From JACMLD01 sp038207265 (lineage in GTDB: Bacteria > Bacteroidota > Bacteroidia > Chitinophagales > Chitinophagaceae), in NCBI GenBank assembly GCA_038207265.1, contig JBBQZZ010000004.1, forward strand, positions 186,001-250,000: 64,000 bases of DNA. The letters run 5' to 3'. The first letter of the stretch is position 1. The number at the start of each line of letters is the position of its first letter. The notes under the pieces were generated by a model. That model was not told the DNA's origin, searched no databases, and was given only the letters and a program-made list of their open reading frames with translations. Of the stretch, positions 17,974 to 25,615 are shown piece after piece. The position numbers were made by a program, and so were the translations under genes.

Positions 17974-19260
17974 TTATTTATCAAATGTTTGAGTTTTATT
18001 TATTTGTGCTTCGCTGATATGACGGTAAGCATTTTCCACCATCACAATGCCATCATCCACCACCACACCAATGGCCAGGGCAATACCCGTTAATGACATG
18101 ATGTTGGAAGAAATTCCAAACATTTGCAGAAAAATAAAACCGGCTGCTACTGAAATCGGTAATTGAATAAGAATGATAACCGCACTGCGCCAATGCAAAA
18201 GAAAAATAAAAACTACTATTGATACCGTAATTAATTCTTCTGTTAGTGTACCCTTTACGGATGCTATTGCTTCTTCTATGAGTGTGCTTCTGTCATAAGA
18301 AGTTTTAAAAGTTATCCCTTCAGGCAAACCCTTCTGTACTTCCTTCATTTTTTCTTTTACGAGTTTTATGACTTTGTCAGCATTTTCTCCGTAACGCATT
18401 ACTACAATTCCGCCTACCACTTCACCTTTACCATCCATATCAAAAATTCCTAAACGTAAATCACCTCCCATTTGCACAGTACCAATATCTTTTACACGAA
18501 CAGGAATACCATTGTAATTGCTGACTGCAATATTTTCCACATCATCTTTGTCTTTGATGTAACCAAGCCCGCGAATAATATAAGCCATATCGGCCATTTC
18601 AAATTTTCTTCCACCCACATCATTATTATTGGCTTTTACTTTGTTCATTACATCCATCAAAGAGATATTATAGTATTGCAGTTTTACCGGATCAACAATT
18701 AGCTGGTATTGTTTTTCAAAGCCGCCGAATGACGCTACTTCTGCAACACCTGGAACTGTTTGCAGCGCAAACTTTATATACCAATCCTGTAAAGCCCGCT
18801 GTTCTCCTAAATCCATTTTCTGTGCATCCAGGTGATACCAGAAAATATGACCCACGCCTGTACCATCGGGGCCCAATGTGGGTGTTATACCCTGGGGCAA
18901 TAATCGCTGTGCATAATTCAATCTTTCCAGTACTCTTGTCCTTGCCCAATAGATATCTACATTATCTTCAAAAATCACATACACAAAACTCATCCCGAAC
19001 ATGGAGGAACCTCGTATGTTTTTTATTTTGGGAATACCTTGCAGGTTACTCACCAATGGATAGGTAACCTGGTCTTCTATTACCTGCGGACTCCGACCCA
19101 TCCACTCAGTAAAAACAATCACCTGGTTTTCCGATAAGTCCGGGATGGCATCAATAGGGTTTTGTCTGATGGAGTAAACGCCCCACACAAACAGGCCGCC
19201 TGCAATGAGCAGAACTATGAACCTGTTGCGTAAAGCCAGTTCAATTAACTTTTGAACCAT
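17974..19260 (-). CDS. cusA: CusA/CzcA-family RND heavy-metal efflux pump, N-terminal part
   Basis: 428 residues equal to CusA from TM1 to TM4: TM1 (FIVLLIAGGLFVWGVYSI), first porter subdomains (NPIDAIPDLSENQVIV, EWMGRSPQVIEDQVTYPLV, TLGPDGTGVGHIFWY), then TM2-TM4 ending in GIALAIGVVVDDGIVMVENA, where the two Asp are the proton-relay candidates. It ends after SEAQINKTQTFDK at a TAA, in the cytoplasmic loop between TM4 and TM5. The rest of the pump continues after 8 bases in another frame. Either a frameshift has split one gene, or the pump is made of two chains. First gene of the efflux operon; the small HMBD gene ends 42 bases upstream of it. Confidence 0.85.
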   Translation of the reverse strand: MVQKLIELALRNRFIVLLIAGGLFVWGVYSIRQNPIDAIPDLSENQVIVFTEWMGRSPQVIEDQVTYPLVSNLQGIPKIKNIRGSSMFGMSFVYVIFEDNVDIYWARTRVLERLNYAQRLLPQGITPTLGPDGTGVGHIFWYHLDAQKMDLGEQRALQDWYIKFALQTVPGVAEVASFGGFEKQYQLIVDPVKLQYYNISLMDVMNKVKANNNDVGGRKFEMADMAYIIRGLGYIKDKDDVENIAVSNYNGIPVRVKDIGTVQMGGDLRLGIFDMDGKGEVVGGIVVMRYGENADKVIKLVKEKMKEVQKGLPEGITFKTSYDRSTLIEEAIASVKGTLTEELITVSIVVFIFLLHWRSAVIILIQLPISVAAGFIFLQMFGISSNIMSLTGIALAIGVVVDDGIVMVENAYRHISEAQINKTQTFDK

Positions 19261-19302
19261 AATGCTATTTTATAATAATTACCAGTTATCAAAGCGGAAC
19301 AA

Positions 19303-19746
19303 TTAGCCCTTTTTACTTTTTTTCTTTTCAACTAATGCTGTACCACACTTAGGACATTTGCCTTCTTTATCAAGTGCAACTTCCGGGTGCATAGGGCAGG
19401 TGTAAATCTTTGTAACTTCTGCCTTCATTTGTTCTTTGGCAGACAGGTGCATGTTCTTGCCGCATATAGGGCATTTTGCCGGATTGTGACTGGTTTCCTT
19501 CGGATGCATGGGACAACTGTAATTTTTAGTTAGATCCCTTTTCATTTGTTCCTTATTTGACAATTGCAATTTCATTCCGCATATAGGGCAGTTACCTGGT
19601 TTTTTCAGTGCTAATGTATCATGCATGGGACAGGTATAAATGGCCTGGTGTTTTGTGGTATCTGTTTTTCCTGCCTTGCCCTGTGCAAATAAACCCACAG
19701 TAACAATGGTTAAAGCTGCTACCAGCAGCATGCTGATTTTTTTCAT
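19303..19746 (-). CDS. Periplasmic protein with three heavy-metal-binding (YTCPMHP) modules
   Basis: 147 residues: signal peptide about 1-21 (ends GLFAQ), then three copies of the heavy-metal-binding domain at about 37-60, 76-99 and 115-138. Each has Y-(T/S)-C-P-M-H and, 12-14 residues later, C-P-x-C-G. They are joined by the near-repeat linker LS(N/A)KEQMK. The same module is fused to the CusB-like adaptor of this operon. A likely role is to bind Cu(I) in the periplasm and hand it to the pump (inference). It lies directly ahead of the split cusA on the same strand and is probably co-transcribed with it. Confidence 0.82.
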   Translation of the reverse strand: MKKISMLLVAALTIVTVGLFAQGKAGKTDTTKHQAIYTCPMHDTLALKKPGNCPICGMKLQLSNKEQMKRDLTKNYSCPMHPKETSHNPAKCPICGKNMHLSAKEQMKAEVTKIYTCPMHPEVALDKEGKCPKCGTALVEKKKSKKG

Positions 19747-19896
19747 TTTTTAGATTTTAAAATGTGTGAAATACATGATAGCCGCTGTAACGCGTTATCA
19801 ATATTTAAACTAGTATAATTGATGGTTTAGAATGGGTCAGTCGAATGACAAACCCCTACCCTTTTAAATACCAGGCAGTACTGAAAGAAAGAAAAA

Positions 19897-20289
19897 TCAA
19901 ATCCGGAAATTACAATTGCGCAGATAAACAGGAATACCCTGGTGAGCTGGAGGTGCATGGGCACTGAAATGATTCACCACCGGTATGGAAAGATACAGTT
20001 CCGGCAAGCATGCAGACAAATGACTGGTTGCATCAGATGTTATGGCAAGCCATTGAAAAACAGGCTCAGCATTTTTTTGGTCCTTTTCTACTTTTAACTG
20101 TTTTTGTTCATCGTGGCAGCAACCTTTACTTGAAGCTTTTTCCATCCCGCAGCTCCCACATTTATTTTTGTTTTTAGCTGACATATCCCAGCTCATCAAC
20201 TTACCCATGCAAAAGTGGAAATGAATGGTAGCACCACTGGAGACACTGAGATAAATAATAGCTAATATTGCTGCTAAAAACTTTTTCAT
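19897..20289 (-). CDS. Small Cys/His-rich exported protein, HYC_CC_PP-like
   Basis: 130 residues with a signal or membrane segment (1-20), then HFHFCMGK (His23, His25, Cys27), CGSCGMEK (Cys44, Cys47) and KGCCHDE (Cys57, Cys58, His59). The order of H-x-H-x-C, C-x-x-C and C-C-H resembles the small HYC_CC_PP family, which I recall near metal-efflux genes in Bacteroidota. The C-terminal half (70-130) is unremarkable. Upstream of the copper operon on the same strand (150-base gap), so a metal-binding or sensing role is likely but unproven. Confidence 0.65.
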   Translation of the reverse strand: MKKFLAAILAIIYLSVSSGATIHFHFCMGKLMSWDMSAKNKNKCGSCGMEKASSKGCCHDEQKQLKVEKDQKNAEPVFQWLAITSDATSHLSACLPELYLSIPVVNHFSAHAPPAHQGIPVYLRNCNFRI

Positions 20290-20691
20290 AAATACAGGTC
20301 AAAAGTAAATCAATTTACCTGCTGGTAATAATAAAATGGCATGACTCTTATCATTACCATAATTGATAGCTCTCAGTCATAAAAAGTTGCCATTTGTCCA
20401 ACAAAACCCAACCGGTGGTGATTGAAAACAATGTAAAACATCGTTCCCACAAACATATTTTCATAAATATTTTCATTGAATAATTTTTGTTCTGCCTGTA
20501 AAATTGAAATTATATAATAGTTACCTGGTAAACGGCTGGGATAGGGTAAAGTTTTCTAGCCTTAGCAGCCCTAACGACTGGTAATGAACAGGTAACAACA
20601 AAATTTAATTTACAGGCAACTTATCAAAGTCTTGTTTCGTATAATAGGGATATAAAGTAACTTTACTATACCTTACTACACAGGACATATT
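20290..20691. other. 402-base divergent intergenic region
   Basis: Lies between the minus-strand metal island and the plus-strand sigma operon, so it should hold two promoters. I see a short hairpin TTACC-TGCT-GGTAA at about 20315-20328, an AT-rich TATATAAT at about 20510-20518 with TTGTTC about 20 bases upstream, and the long dyad described separately at 20520-20596. No ORF is credible. Confidence 0.5.
20520..20596 (+). other. Structured 77-base element (8-base closing stem) ahead of the sigma factor gene
   Basis: GTTACCTG at 20520-20527 pairs perfectly with CAGGTAAC at 20589-20596. Inside, GGCTG (20534) can pair with CAGCC (20566), or alternatively TAGGG (20542) with CCCTA (20569), so two mutually exclusive inner folds are possible. 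It has tRNA size but no T-arm motif. It may be a leader RNA or a protein-binding dyad of the sigma operon; unassigned. Confidence 0.3.
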
Positions 20692-21279
20692 TTGGCGGAT
20701 GAGGCTGTTCAAATATTAGCGCTTATTGAGGGATGTTGCAAAAACGATCGCAATAGCCAGGGTGTTTTATACCGCTGGCTATACGGGTACGCCATGAAAA
20801 TCTGCTATCGCTATACCAACCACCAGCACGAGGCCGAGGAACTAACCAGTGAATCATTTGTAAAGCTTTTTAAAAACATTCACCAGTTCGATACCAACCG
20901 GCAATTGAATACTGAAGCATTGTTTAAAGCCTGGTTCAAAAGAATTACCATCAATACCTGTATAGATTATTTACGCAAGCATCATTCAATGCTGAATGGT
21001 CATACGTTGAGTACTGACAATGAAAACATTGCTGATGCTCATGAAACAGCCGTTGATAAATTATCGTATGAAGAAATAATCGAAGCCATCAAATTACTTA
21101 CACCAGTATACAGAACCGTCTTTAACTTATTTGTTATCGAAGGAATGACGCACGAAGAAATAGCGTCACAATTGGGTATCAGTGTAGGTGCATCAAAATC
21201 CAACTTGTCTAAAGCCAGGCACAACCTTAGGAAAATCATTTTGCAACAAACCCAGTACAACAGCTATGTACAATCTTGA
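20692..21279 (+). CDS. ECF-type RNA polymerase sigma factor
   Basis: Sigma-70 family regulator of 195 residues. Region 2 is at about residues 20-95 (LYGYAMKICYRYTNHQHEAEEL, ESFVKLFKNIHQFD) and region 4 at about 130-185 (VFNLFVIEGMTHEEIASQLG, then SKSNLSKARHNLR). The start is a TTG at 20692; the only ATG choices are inside region 2, so TTG is preferred. The stop overlaps the next gene by 14 bases, so the two are co-expressed. The membrane barrel protein downstream is the likely partner or anti-sigma factor (inference from the constant gene pairing). Confidence 0.82.
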   Translation: MADEAVQILALIEGCCKNDRNSQGVLYRWLYGYAMKICYRYTNHQHEAEELTSESFVKLFKNIHQFDTNRQLNTEALFKAWFKRITINTCIDYLRKHHSMLNGHTLSTDNENIADAHETAVDKLSYEEIIEAIKLLTPVYRTVFNLFVIEGMTHEEIASQLGISVGASKSNLSKARHNLRKIILQQTQYNSYVQS

Positions 21280-22777
21280 CGATAAAGATTTAGACCGTAT
21301 AAGCCGAAATGCTGCAGAAAACTACAAGGTTCCCGGCGAACCTTCCTGGGATGCTTTACAGAAAACACTGGATATTGAACTACCCGTTGAAAAAGAAAAA
21401 AAGCGAAGAGGTTTTATTCTTTTCTTTTTATTGGCTGGTTTGTTAGTTACAGGCAGTCTTATATGGTATGGCCAGCACAACATAAGAACTTCAACCTCGT
21501 TAAAAGATAAAGCGAATCAGCTTACTGTTACAGATAACAAAATTATAGACAGTAATAGTCTTTCTGCCCGTAATCAAAAACAGGAAAACAGCAGGAAGCA
21601 TCAAAGTGATGTTGAGAAAACATTACCGGGTAATGCTGTTGCTTCACAAAAAAAACCATCCAGTCCTAAAAGCCTGTCAGAAACTTTACCGCTCCCAGAA
21701 AAGACAAGTGCCAGCTCTGTGAAAAACAATACCCTACTTAATAAAAACAATTACCATCCCGAAAAGAATTTTAATAACCCCGGTTCTGTACGTAAACAGC
21801 CGAAAAACATTGCTGATGTTGCCGCTGGTGGTCAACATGGATTTATACTATCTGCCGATAACAAAACAGCTATTGCAAAGAAGAATAAAAATAGAAATAC
21901 TATAACAGACAGGAACTTAAATGACAAATTAAACAATAACAATAATAAAAAAGACATTGCAGCCAAAAGCAATTTAGTAAATGACGATGATAATAATATC
22001 AATCCTGACAACATAAGCTCGGACAAAGATTCCGCTACTGGTAAAGTTGCTGCCAATAATAATAAAGTTGTTGCGCCGCCGGTAGTCAGCAAAATAATTA
22101 CAACCGATTCCGCAGCTTCACCGAAAAAAGAAACAGCAAAAGTTGCTGCGAAAAAGAACAAAGTCAATAAACGCGACAGGGCAATTAATATAGGGTTAGC
22201 TGCCGGCCTTGACCTGAGCACGGTTAAATATACTCACAGTGCTGATCCTGGTTTTAATCTGGGCCTGCTGGGTGGATACCAGTTCAACAAAAACTGGTCC
22301 GTTTATACCGGTGTTATATACACGAAAAAGAATTATAACCTGGATGGCAAAGACTATCACCCCCCTGTACACTACTGGACTACCTATGTAGACCTGCAAG
22401 CGGTAGATGGTTATTGCCGGATGTGGGAAGTTCCATTACTGGCCCGCTATACATTTGATTCCAAAACGAACAAGCATTTTTTTATCAGTACCGGTCTCTC
22501 GTCCTACTTCATGAAAAAGCAGCAGTACAACTATTCTTATAAGATTATCAATACAGGCAACTACGCCAATAGTGCCTGGACAAATGACAGCAGTTACAAT
22601 CATATATTTTCAATCCTTCATTTTTCTGCAGGCTTTGAAAAACAAATGGGAAAACATCTCAATTGGCAGATAGAGCCTTATGCCAAGATTCCACTGGGCG
22701 GAGTAGGCTTTGGAAACATCAAACTCAGCAGCTTTGGCATAAATTTTTCTATACAGTACAGGCATGCTGTTAAATAG
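21266..22777 (+). CDS. Membrane-anchored protein with C-terminal outer-membrane beta-barrel; candidate anti-sigma partner
   Basis: 503 residues from the ATG at 21266; a longer frame from 21188 would bury its start in the sigma gene and is rejected. Parts: a cytoplasmic N-terminus of 48 residues with PSWDALQKTLDIEL, one transmembrane helix at 49-69, a low-complexity Asn/Lys/Ser linker (about 75-300), and a porin-like barrel (about 310-503) with alternating strands such as WSVYTGVIYTKKNYNLDG, ending IQYRHAVK. If the helix sits in the inner membrane and the barrel in the outer membrane, the linker crosses the periplasm. Position after a sigma gene with a 14-base overlap suggests signal transfer. 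Confidence 0.75.
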   Translation: MYNLDDKDLDRISRNAAENYKVPGEPSWDALQKTLDIELPVEKEKKRRGFILFFLLAGLLVTGSLIWYGQHNIRTSTSLKDKANQLTVTDNKIIDSNSLSARNQKQENSRKHQSDVEKTLPGNAVASQKKPSSPKSLSETLPLPEKTSASSVKNNTLLNKNNYHPEKNFNNPGSVRKQPKNIADVAAGGQHGFILSADNKTAIAKKNKNRNTITDRNLNDKLNNNNNKKDIAAKSNLVNDDDNNINPDNISSDKDSATGKVAANNNKVVAPPVVSKIITTDSAASPKKETAKVAAKKNKVNKRDRAINIGLAAGLDLSTVKYTHSADPGFNLGLLGGYQFNKNWSVYTGVIYTKKNYNLDGKDYHPPVHYWTTYVDLQAVDGYCRMWEVPLLARYTFDSKTNKHFFISTGLSSYFMKKQQYNYSYKIINTGNYANSAWTNDSSYNHIFSILHFSAGFEKQMGKHLNWQIEPYAKIPLGGVGFGNIKLSSFGINFSIQYRHAVK

Positions 22778-22816
22778 CAGGCCGTTATAAATCCAATACC
22801 GGTATAAATTTTATTT

Positions 22817-23653
22817 ATGAAGAAAATCCAATTCTTATTTTCACTGATCATTGTTTCTATTATCTCCATTTTTATTTCCCTGGCTTGTAGTAAGGGTGGC
22901 AGTACGCCACCAGATCCTTGTGCGGGTAAGACCATTACAATTACGGCCAATAAAACAGACGCTGACCAGGGTGCTTCCAATGGCAGCATTACTGCATCAG
23001 CAGGTTCGGGTACATTCGCATTCAATATCAACAATGGGCCCTTTCAATCATCAGGAACATTTAATAACCTTGCTGCAGGTACCTATACCATTACTGCAAA
23101 GAATGCAAGCGGTTGTACGGGTGCCACCAATGTTACCGTCGGTCAAAATGATCTATGTGCTGGAAAATCAATTACTCTAACGGCTACCATCACCCAAAAT
23201 TCAGATCCTTGCTCAGCCGCCGGTAAGGTAGTTCTTGCTGCTACAGGTAGTACCGGCTTTACTTATAATATCGACAACGGGGCTTTCCAGGTATCCGTAA
23301 ATTTTAATAACGTTGCTGCAGGCAATCACAATTTTGGAGCGAAAGATGATGGAGGTTGTGTAAAGACAACTACTGTTACCGTTCCGGCCCTTGCAGCGGG
23401 CCCGGCTTTTACAGCCGTTAAGAGTTTAGTGTTGTCTACTTGTGCAGTATCAGGTTGTCATAACGGTACGCAAGCACCGAATTATACCAATGATTGCACT
23501 ATAGTAGAGTTCGCGGATCTGATTAAAACCCGTGCGGTTGACCAGGCCGGAACTGCCGACCAAATGCCCCAACCACCAAGAGCAGCGTTGAACCAGGCAG
23601 ATAAGGATAAGATAACTGCATGGATAAATGCCGGCAAACATTTTACAGATTGA
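22817..23653 (+). CDS. Lipoprotein with SprB-like repeats and C-terminal haem (CX4CH) domain
   Basis: 278 residues. The lipobox SLAC gives Cys24. Two SprB-type repeats follow: about 35-110 (FAFNINNGPFQSSGTF, AAGTYTITAKNASGC) and about 112-190 (FTYNIDNGAFQVSVNF). The C-terminal domain (about 195-278) has CAVSGCH (Cys209, Cys214, His215), Met250 in QMPQPP as a possible distal ligand, and a closing helix DKDKITAWINAGKHF, all typical of c-type haem domains of surface proteins. The spacing is C-x4-C-H rather than the common C-x2-C-H. It is 39 bases after the barrel gene and probably in its operon. Confidence 0.75.
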   Translation: MKKIQFLFSLIIVSIISIFISLACSKGGSTPPDPCAGKTITITANKTDADQGASNGSITASAGSGTFAFNINNGPFQSSGTFNNLAAGTYTITAKNASGCTGATNVTVGQNDLCAGKSITLTATITQNSDPCSAAGKVVLAATGSTGFTYNIDNGAFQVSVNFNNVAAGNHNFGAKDDGGCVKTTTVTVPALAAGPAFTAVKSLVLSTCAVSGCHNGTQAPNYTNDCTIVEFADLIKTRAVDQAGTADQMPQPPRAALNQADKDKITAWINAGKHFTD

Positions 23654-23705
23654 TAAATTATTATTTCATAAAATGTAAAACCTCTCTTAAAGGTGGTTTG
23701 TATTA

Positions 23706-24089
23706 TTATAGTTTGTCGAACCAGACGCGACTATTATTATTCCAGTCGCCATTATAATTAATAAATAATTCTTCCCCAGCCTTAATAAATCGCACAGACT
23801 TAACAGTGATGGTTTCCGTATTAAAATCCATTTCATATTCGCAGTTGGACTTGTATGAATGATTGTAGATAGGCACATAACCCAGTGCCATACAACAATA
23901 CTTTTTATCTGCACCCCATTCAAATATATAATCATGCAGCAAAGTTTTATCAAGCAGTTTCCGGTCTTCCTTACTCATTACGATTACTGGCGCAATTTCA
24001 ATGATGGTATTTTCTTCAATGGACTGAACTGTAAACACACCCCTGCCCATAGCAGTTGTTGGAGCGATAAATAAAAACGGCTGTATCAT
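23706..24089 (-). CDS. SET-domain protein (putative protein lysine methyltransferase)
   Basis: 127 residues, essentially one SET domain. It has the opening GRGVFTVQSIEENTIIE, the NHSYKSNCEYEMD segment that includes the conserved N-H-S, and the closing ELFINYNGDW that corresponds to the family ELxxNY. Pre-SET, post-SET and signal sequences are absent, so it is a minimal cytoplasmic form. The usual reaction is S-adenosylmethionine-dependent lysine methylation; the target here is unknown. It is monocistronic and divergent from mgtE across 100 bases. Confidence 0.78.
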   Translation of the reverse strand: MIQPFLFIAPTTAMGRGVFTVQSIEENTIIEIAPVIVMSKEDRKLLDKTLLHDYIFEWGADKKYCCMALGYVPIYNHSYKSNCEYEMDFNTETITVKSVRFIKAGEELFINYNGDWNNNSRVWFDKL

Positions 24090-24189
24090 TGTTTTGTGAT
24101 TGGTAGCTCGTCTGCAATAAGAACCACCGATGGACTTTCTTTAATTAACAATTGTCAAAATTAGAAATAAGAAACGGTAAATTTGACGC

Positions 24190-25581
24190 ATGAGCTTAGA
24201 ATTGGAAGAACCAACTTTACAGGAACAGTTTCTGGAAGCAGTTCAGAGTGATGATGTACTGCGTGTCAAAGACTTTCTCAATGATCAGAACATCAGTGAT
24301 GTAGCTTCTTTGATAAGCGAATATCCTGACTATGAAAGCAAGATAATTGCAAATATGAGTGTGCATCGCGCAGCCAAAGTTTTCAAAATCCTGGACCTGC
24401 CTGCTCAAAAAAATATCATACAGGAATTACCTCCGCTTAAAACAGCTGAATTATTAAATGAACTACCTGCAGATGACCGTACTGCTTTCCTGGAAGAACT
24501 TCCAAATGAAGTAGTAAAAGAACTTATCAGAACACTTGATCCTGAAGAAAGAAAAGTAACGCTGGCATTGCTGGGATACCCGGAAAGCAGCGTAGGCAGG
24601 CTAATGACACCAGACTACATAGCCGTTTCGCTTGAATGGACCATTCTCCAGGTATTGCAATACATCAGGGAAGTTGGAAAAAACAGTGAGACCATTGATG
24701 TGATCTATGTAGTAGATGAAAAAGGAATCTTTATTGATGACGTACGAATCCGTGAAATCATATTGGCGAACCCGGAAAAGAAAATGAGTGAAATCATCGA
24801 TTATCGTTTTATTACACTTAATGTAAACGATGACCAGGAAATTGCCAGCCAGACATTCAAAATGAATAACCGGGTAGCCTTACCCGTTGTAGACAACAAT
24901 AATTTATTATTGGGAATTGTAACCATTGATGACATTTTGTGGGTGACCAGTGAAGAGTTCAGTGAGGACATGCAAAAAATGGGAGGTACTGAAGCATTGG
25001 ATGAACCCTACCTTGAAATACCGCTTTTCAAATTATTTAAAAAAAGAATTGTTTGGTTAGTAGTTTTATTTTTGGGTGAAATGCTGACGGCAACCGCCAT
25101 GAAATATTTTGAAGGTGAAATTGCGAAAGCGGTAGTATTGGTACTATTTGTTCCCCTGATTATATCGAGTGGAGGAAATAGCGGATCACAAGCTTCTACT
25201 TTAATCATACAGGCAATGGCTGTGGGCGAAATTACATTGAGAGATTGGTGGAGGGTGATGAGAAGAGAAATCTTATCTGGTTTACTATTGGGTAGTGTTT
25301 TGGGATTGATAGGTTTTGTGCGCATCGTACTATGGTCTCAGATTTTTCCTGATGTTTATGGCGCATACTATATTCCAATTGCATTTGCTGTGGGTATTTC
25401 GCTGGTAGGAGTAGTATTGTGGGGAACACTCAGCGGTTCAATGTTACCATTACTACTGAAAAGACTGGGCGCCGATCCGGCAGTTTCATCTGCACCATTT
25501 GTCGCTACCTTAGTTGATGTTACCGGGTTGATCATTTATTTCAGCGTTGCATTTGGTATCTTAAATGGGATTATTCTTTAA
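24190..25581 (+). CDS. mgtE: Magnesium transporter MgtE
   Basis: 463 residues, full family length. The cytoplasmic N-domain of helical repeats covers about 20-135 (LNELPADDRTAFLEELPNEV). Two CBS domains follow at about 140-260 (VGRLMTPDYIAVSLEWT, then RVALPVVDNNNLLLGIVTIDD), then five membrane helices from about 285, including the pore region SSGGNSGSQASTL and the end SAPFVATLVDVTGLIIYF. Channel-type Mg2+ uptake gated by cytoplasmic Mg2+. A TAAATTTG sequence at 24178-24185 resembles a Bacteroidota -7 box but lies too close to the ATG to be convincing. The S9 peptidase gene follows after 34 bases. Confidence 0.95.
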   Translation: MSLELEEPTLQEQFLEAVQSDDVLRVKDFLNDQNISDVASLISEYPDYESKIIANMSVHRAAKVFKILDLPAQKNIIQELPPLKTAELLNELPADDRTAFLEELPNEVVKELIRTLDPEERKVTLALLGYPESSVGRLMTPDYIAVSLEWTILQVLQYIREVGKNSETIDVIYVVDEKGIFIDDVRIREIILANPEKKMSEIIDYRFITLNVNDDQEIASQTFKMNNRVALPVVDNNNLLLGIVTIDDILWVTSEEFSEDMQKMGGTEALDEPYLEIPLFKLFKKRIVWLVVLFLGEMLTATAMKYFEGEIAKAVVLVLFVPLIISSGGNSGSQASTLIIQAMAVGEITLRDWWRVMRREILSGLLLGSVLGLIGFVRIVLWSQIFPDVYGAYYIPIAFAVGISLVGVVLWGTLSGSMLPLLLKRLGADPAVSSAPFVATLVDVTGLIIYFSVAFGILNGIIL

Positions 25582-25615
25582 ATATAGATTCATGCTCAAT
25601 ACCATTTATTAGAAT

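Noticed and set aside
20520..20596. Possible tRNA from its 77-base size and closing stem
   Set aside because: No T-arm sequence, no D-arm pattern and no anticodon stem in the right place.
21188..21265. 26-residue N-terminal extension of the barrel protein
   Set aside because: It would start inside the sigma gene and has no likeness to the family; the ATG at 21266 overlaps the sigma stop neatly.
24178..24185. TAAATTTG as a promoter -7 box of mgtE
   Set aside because: It lies five bases from the ATG and the nearest TTG is too far upstream, so chance in AT-rich DNA is more likely.
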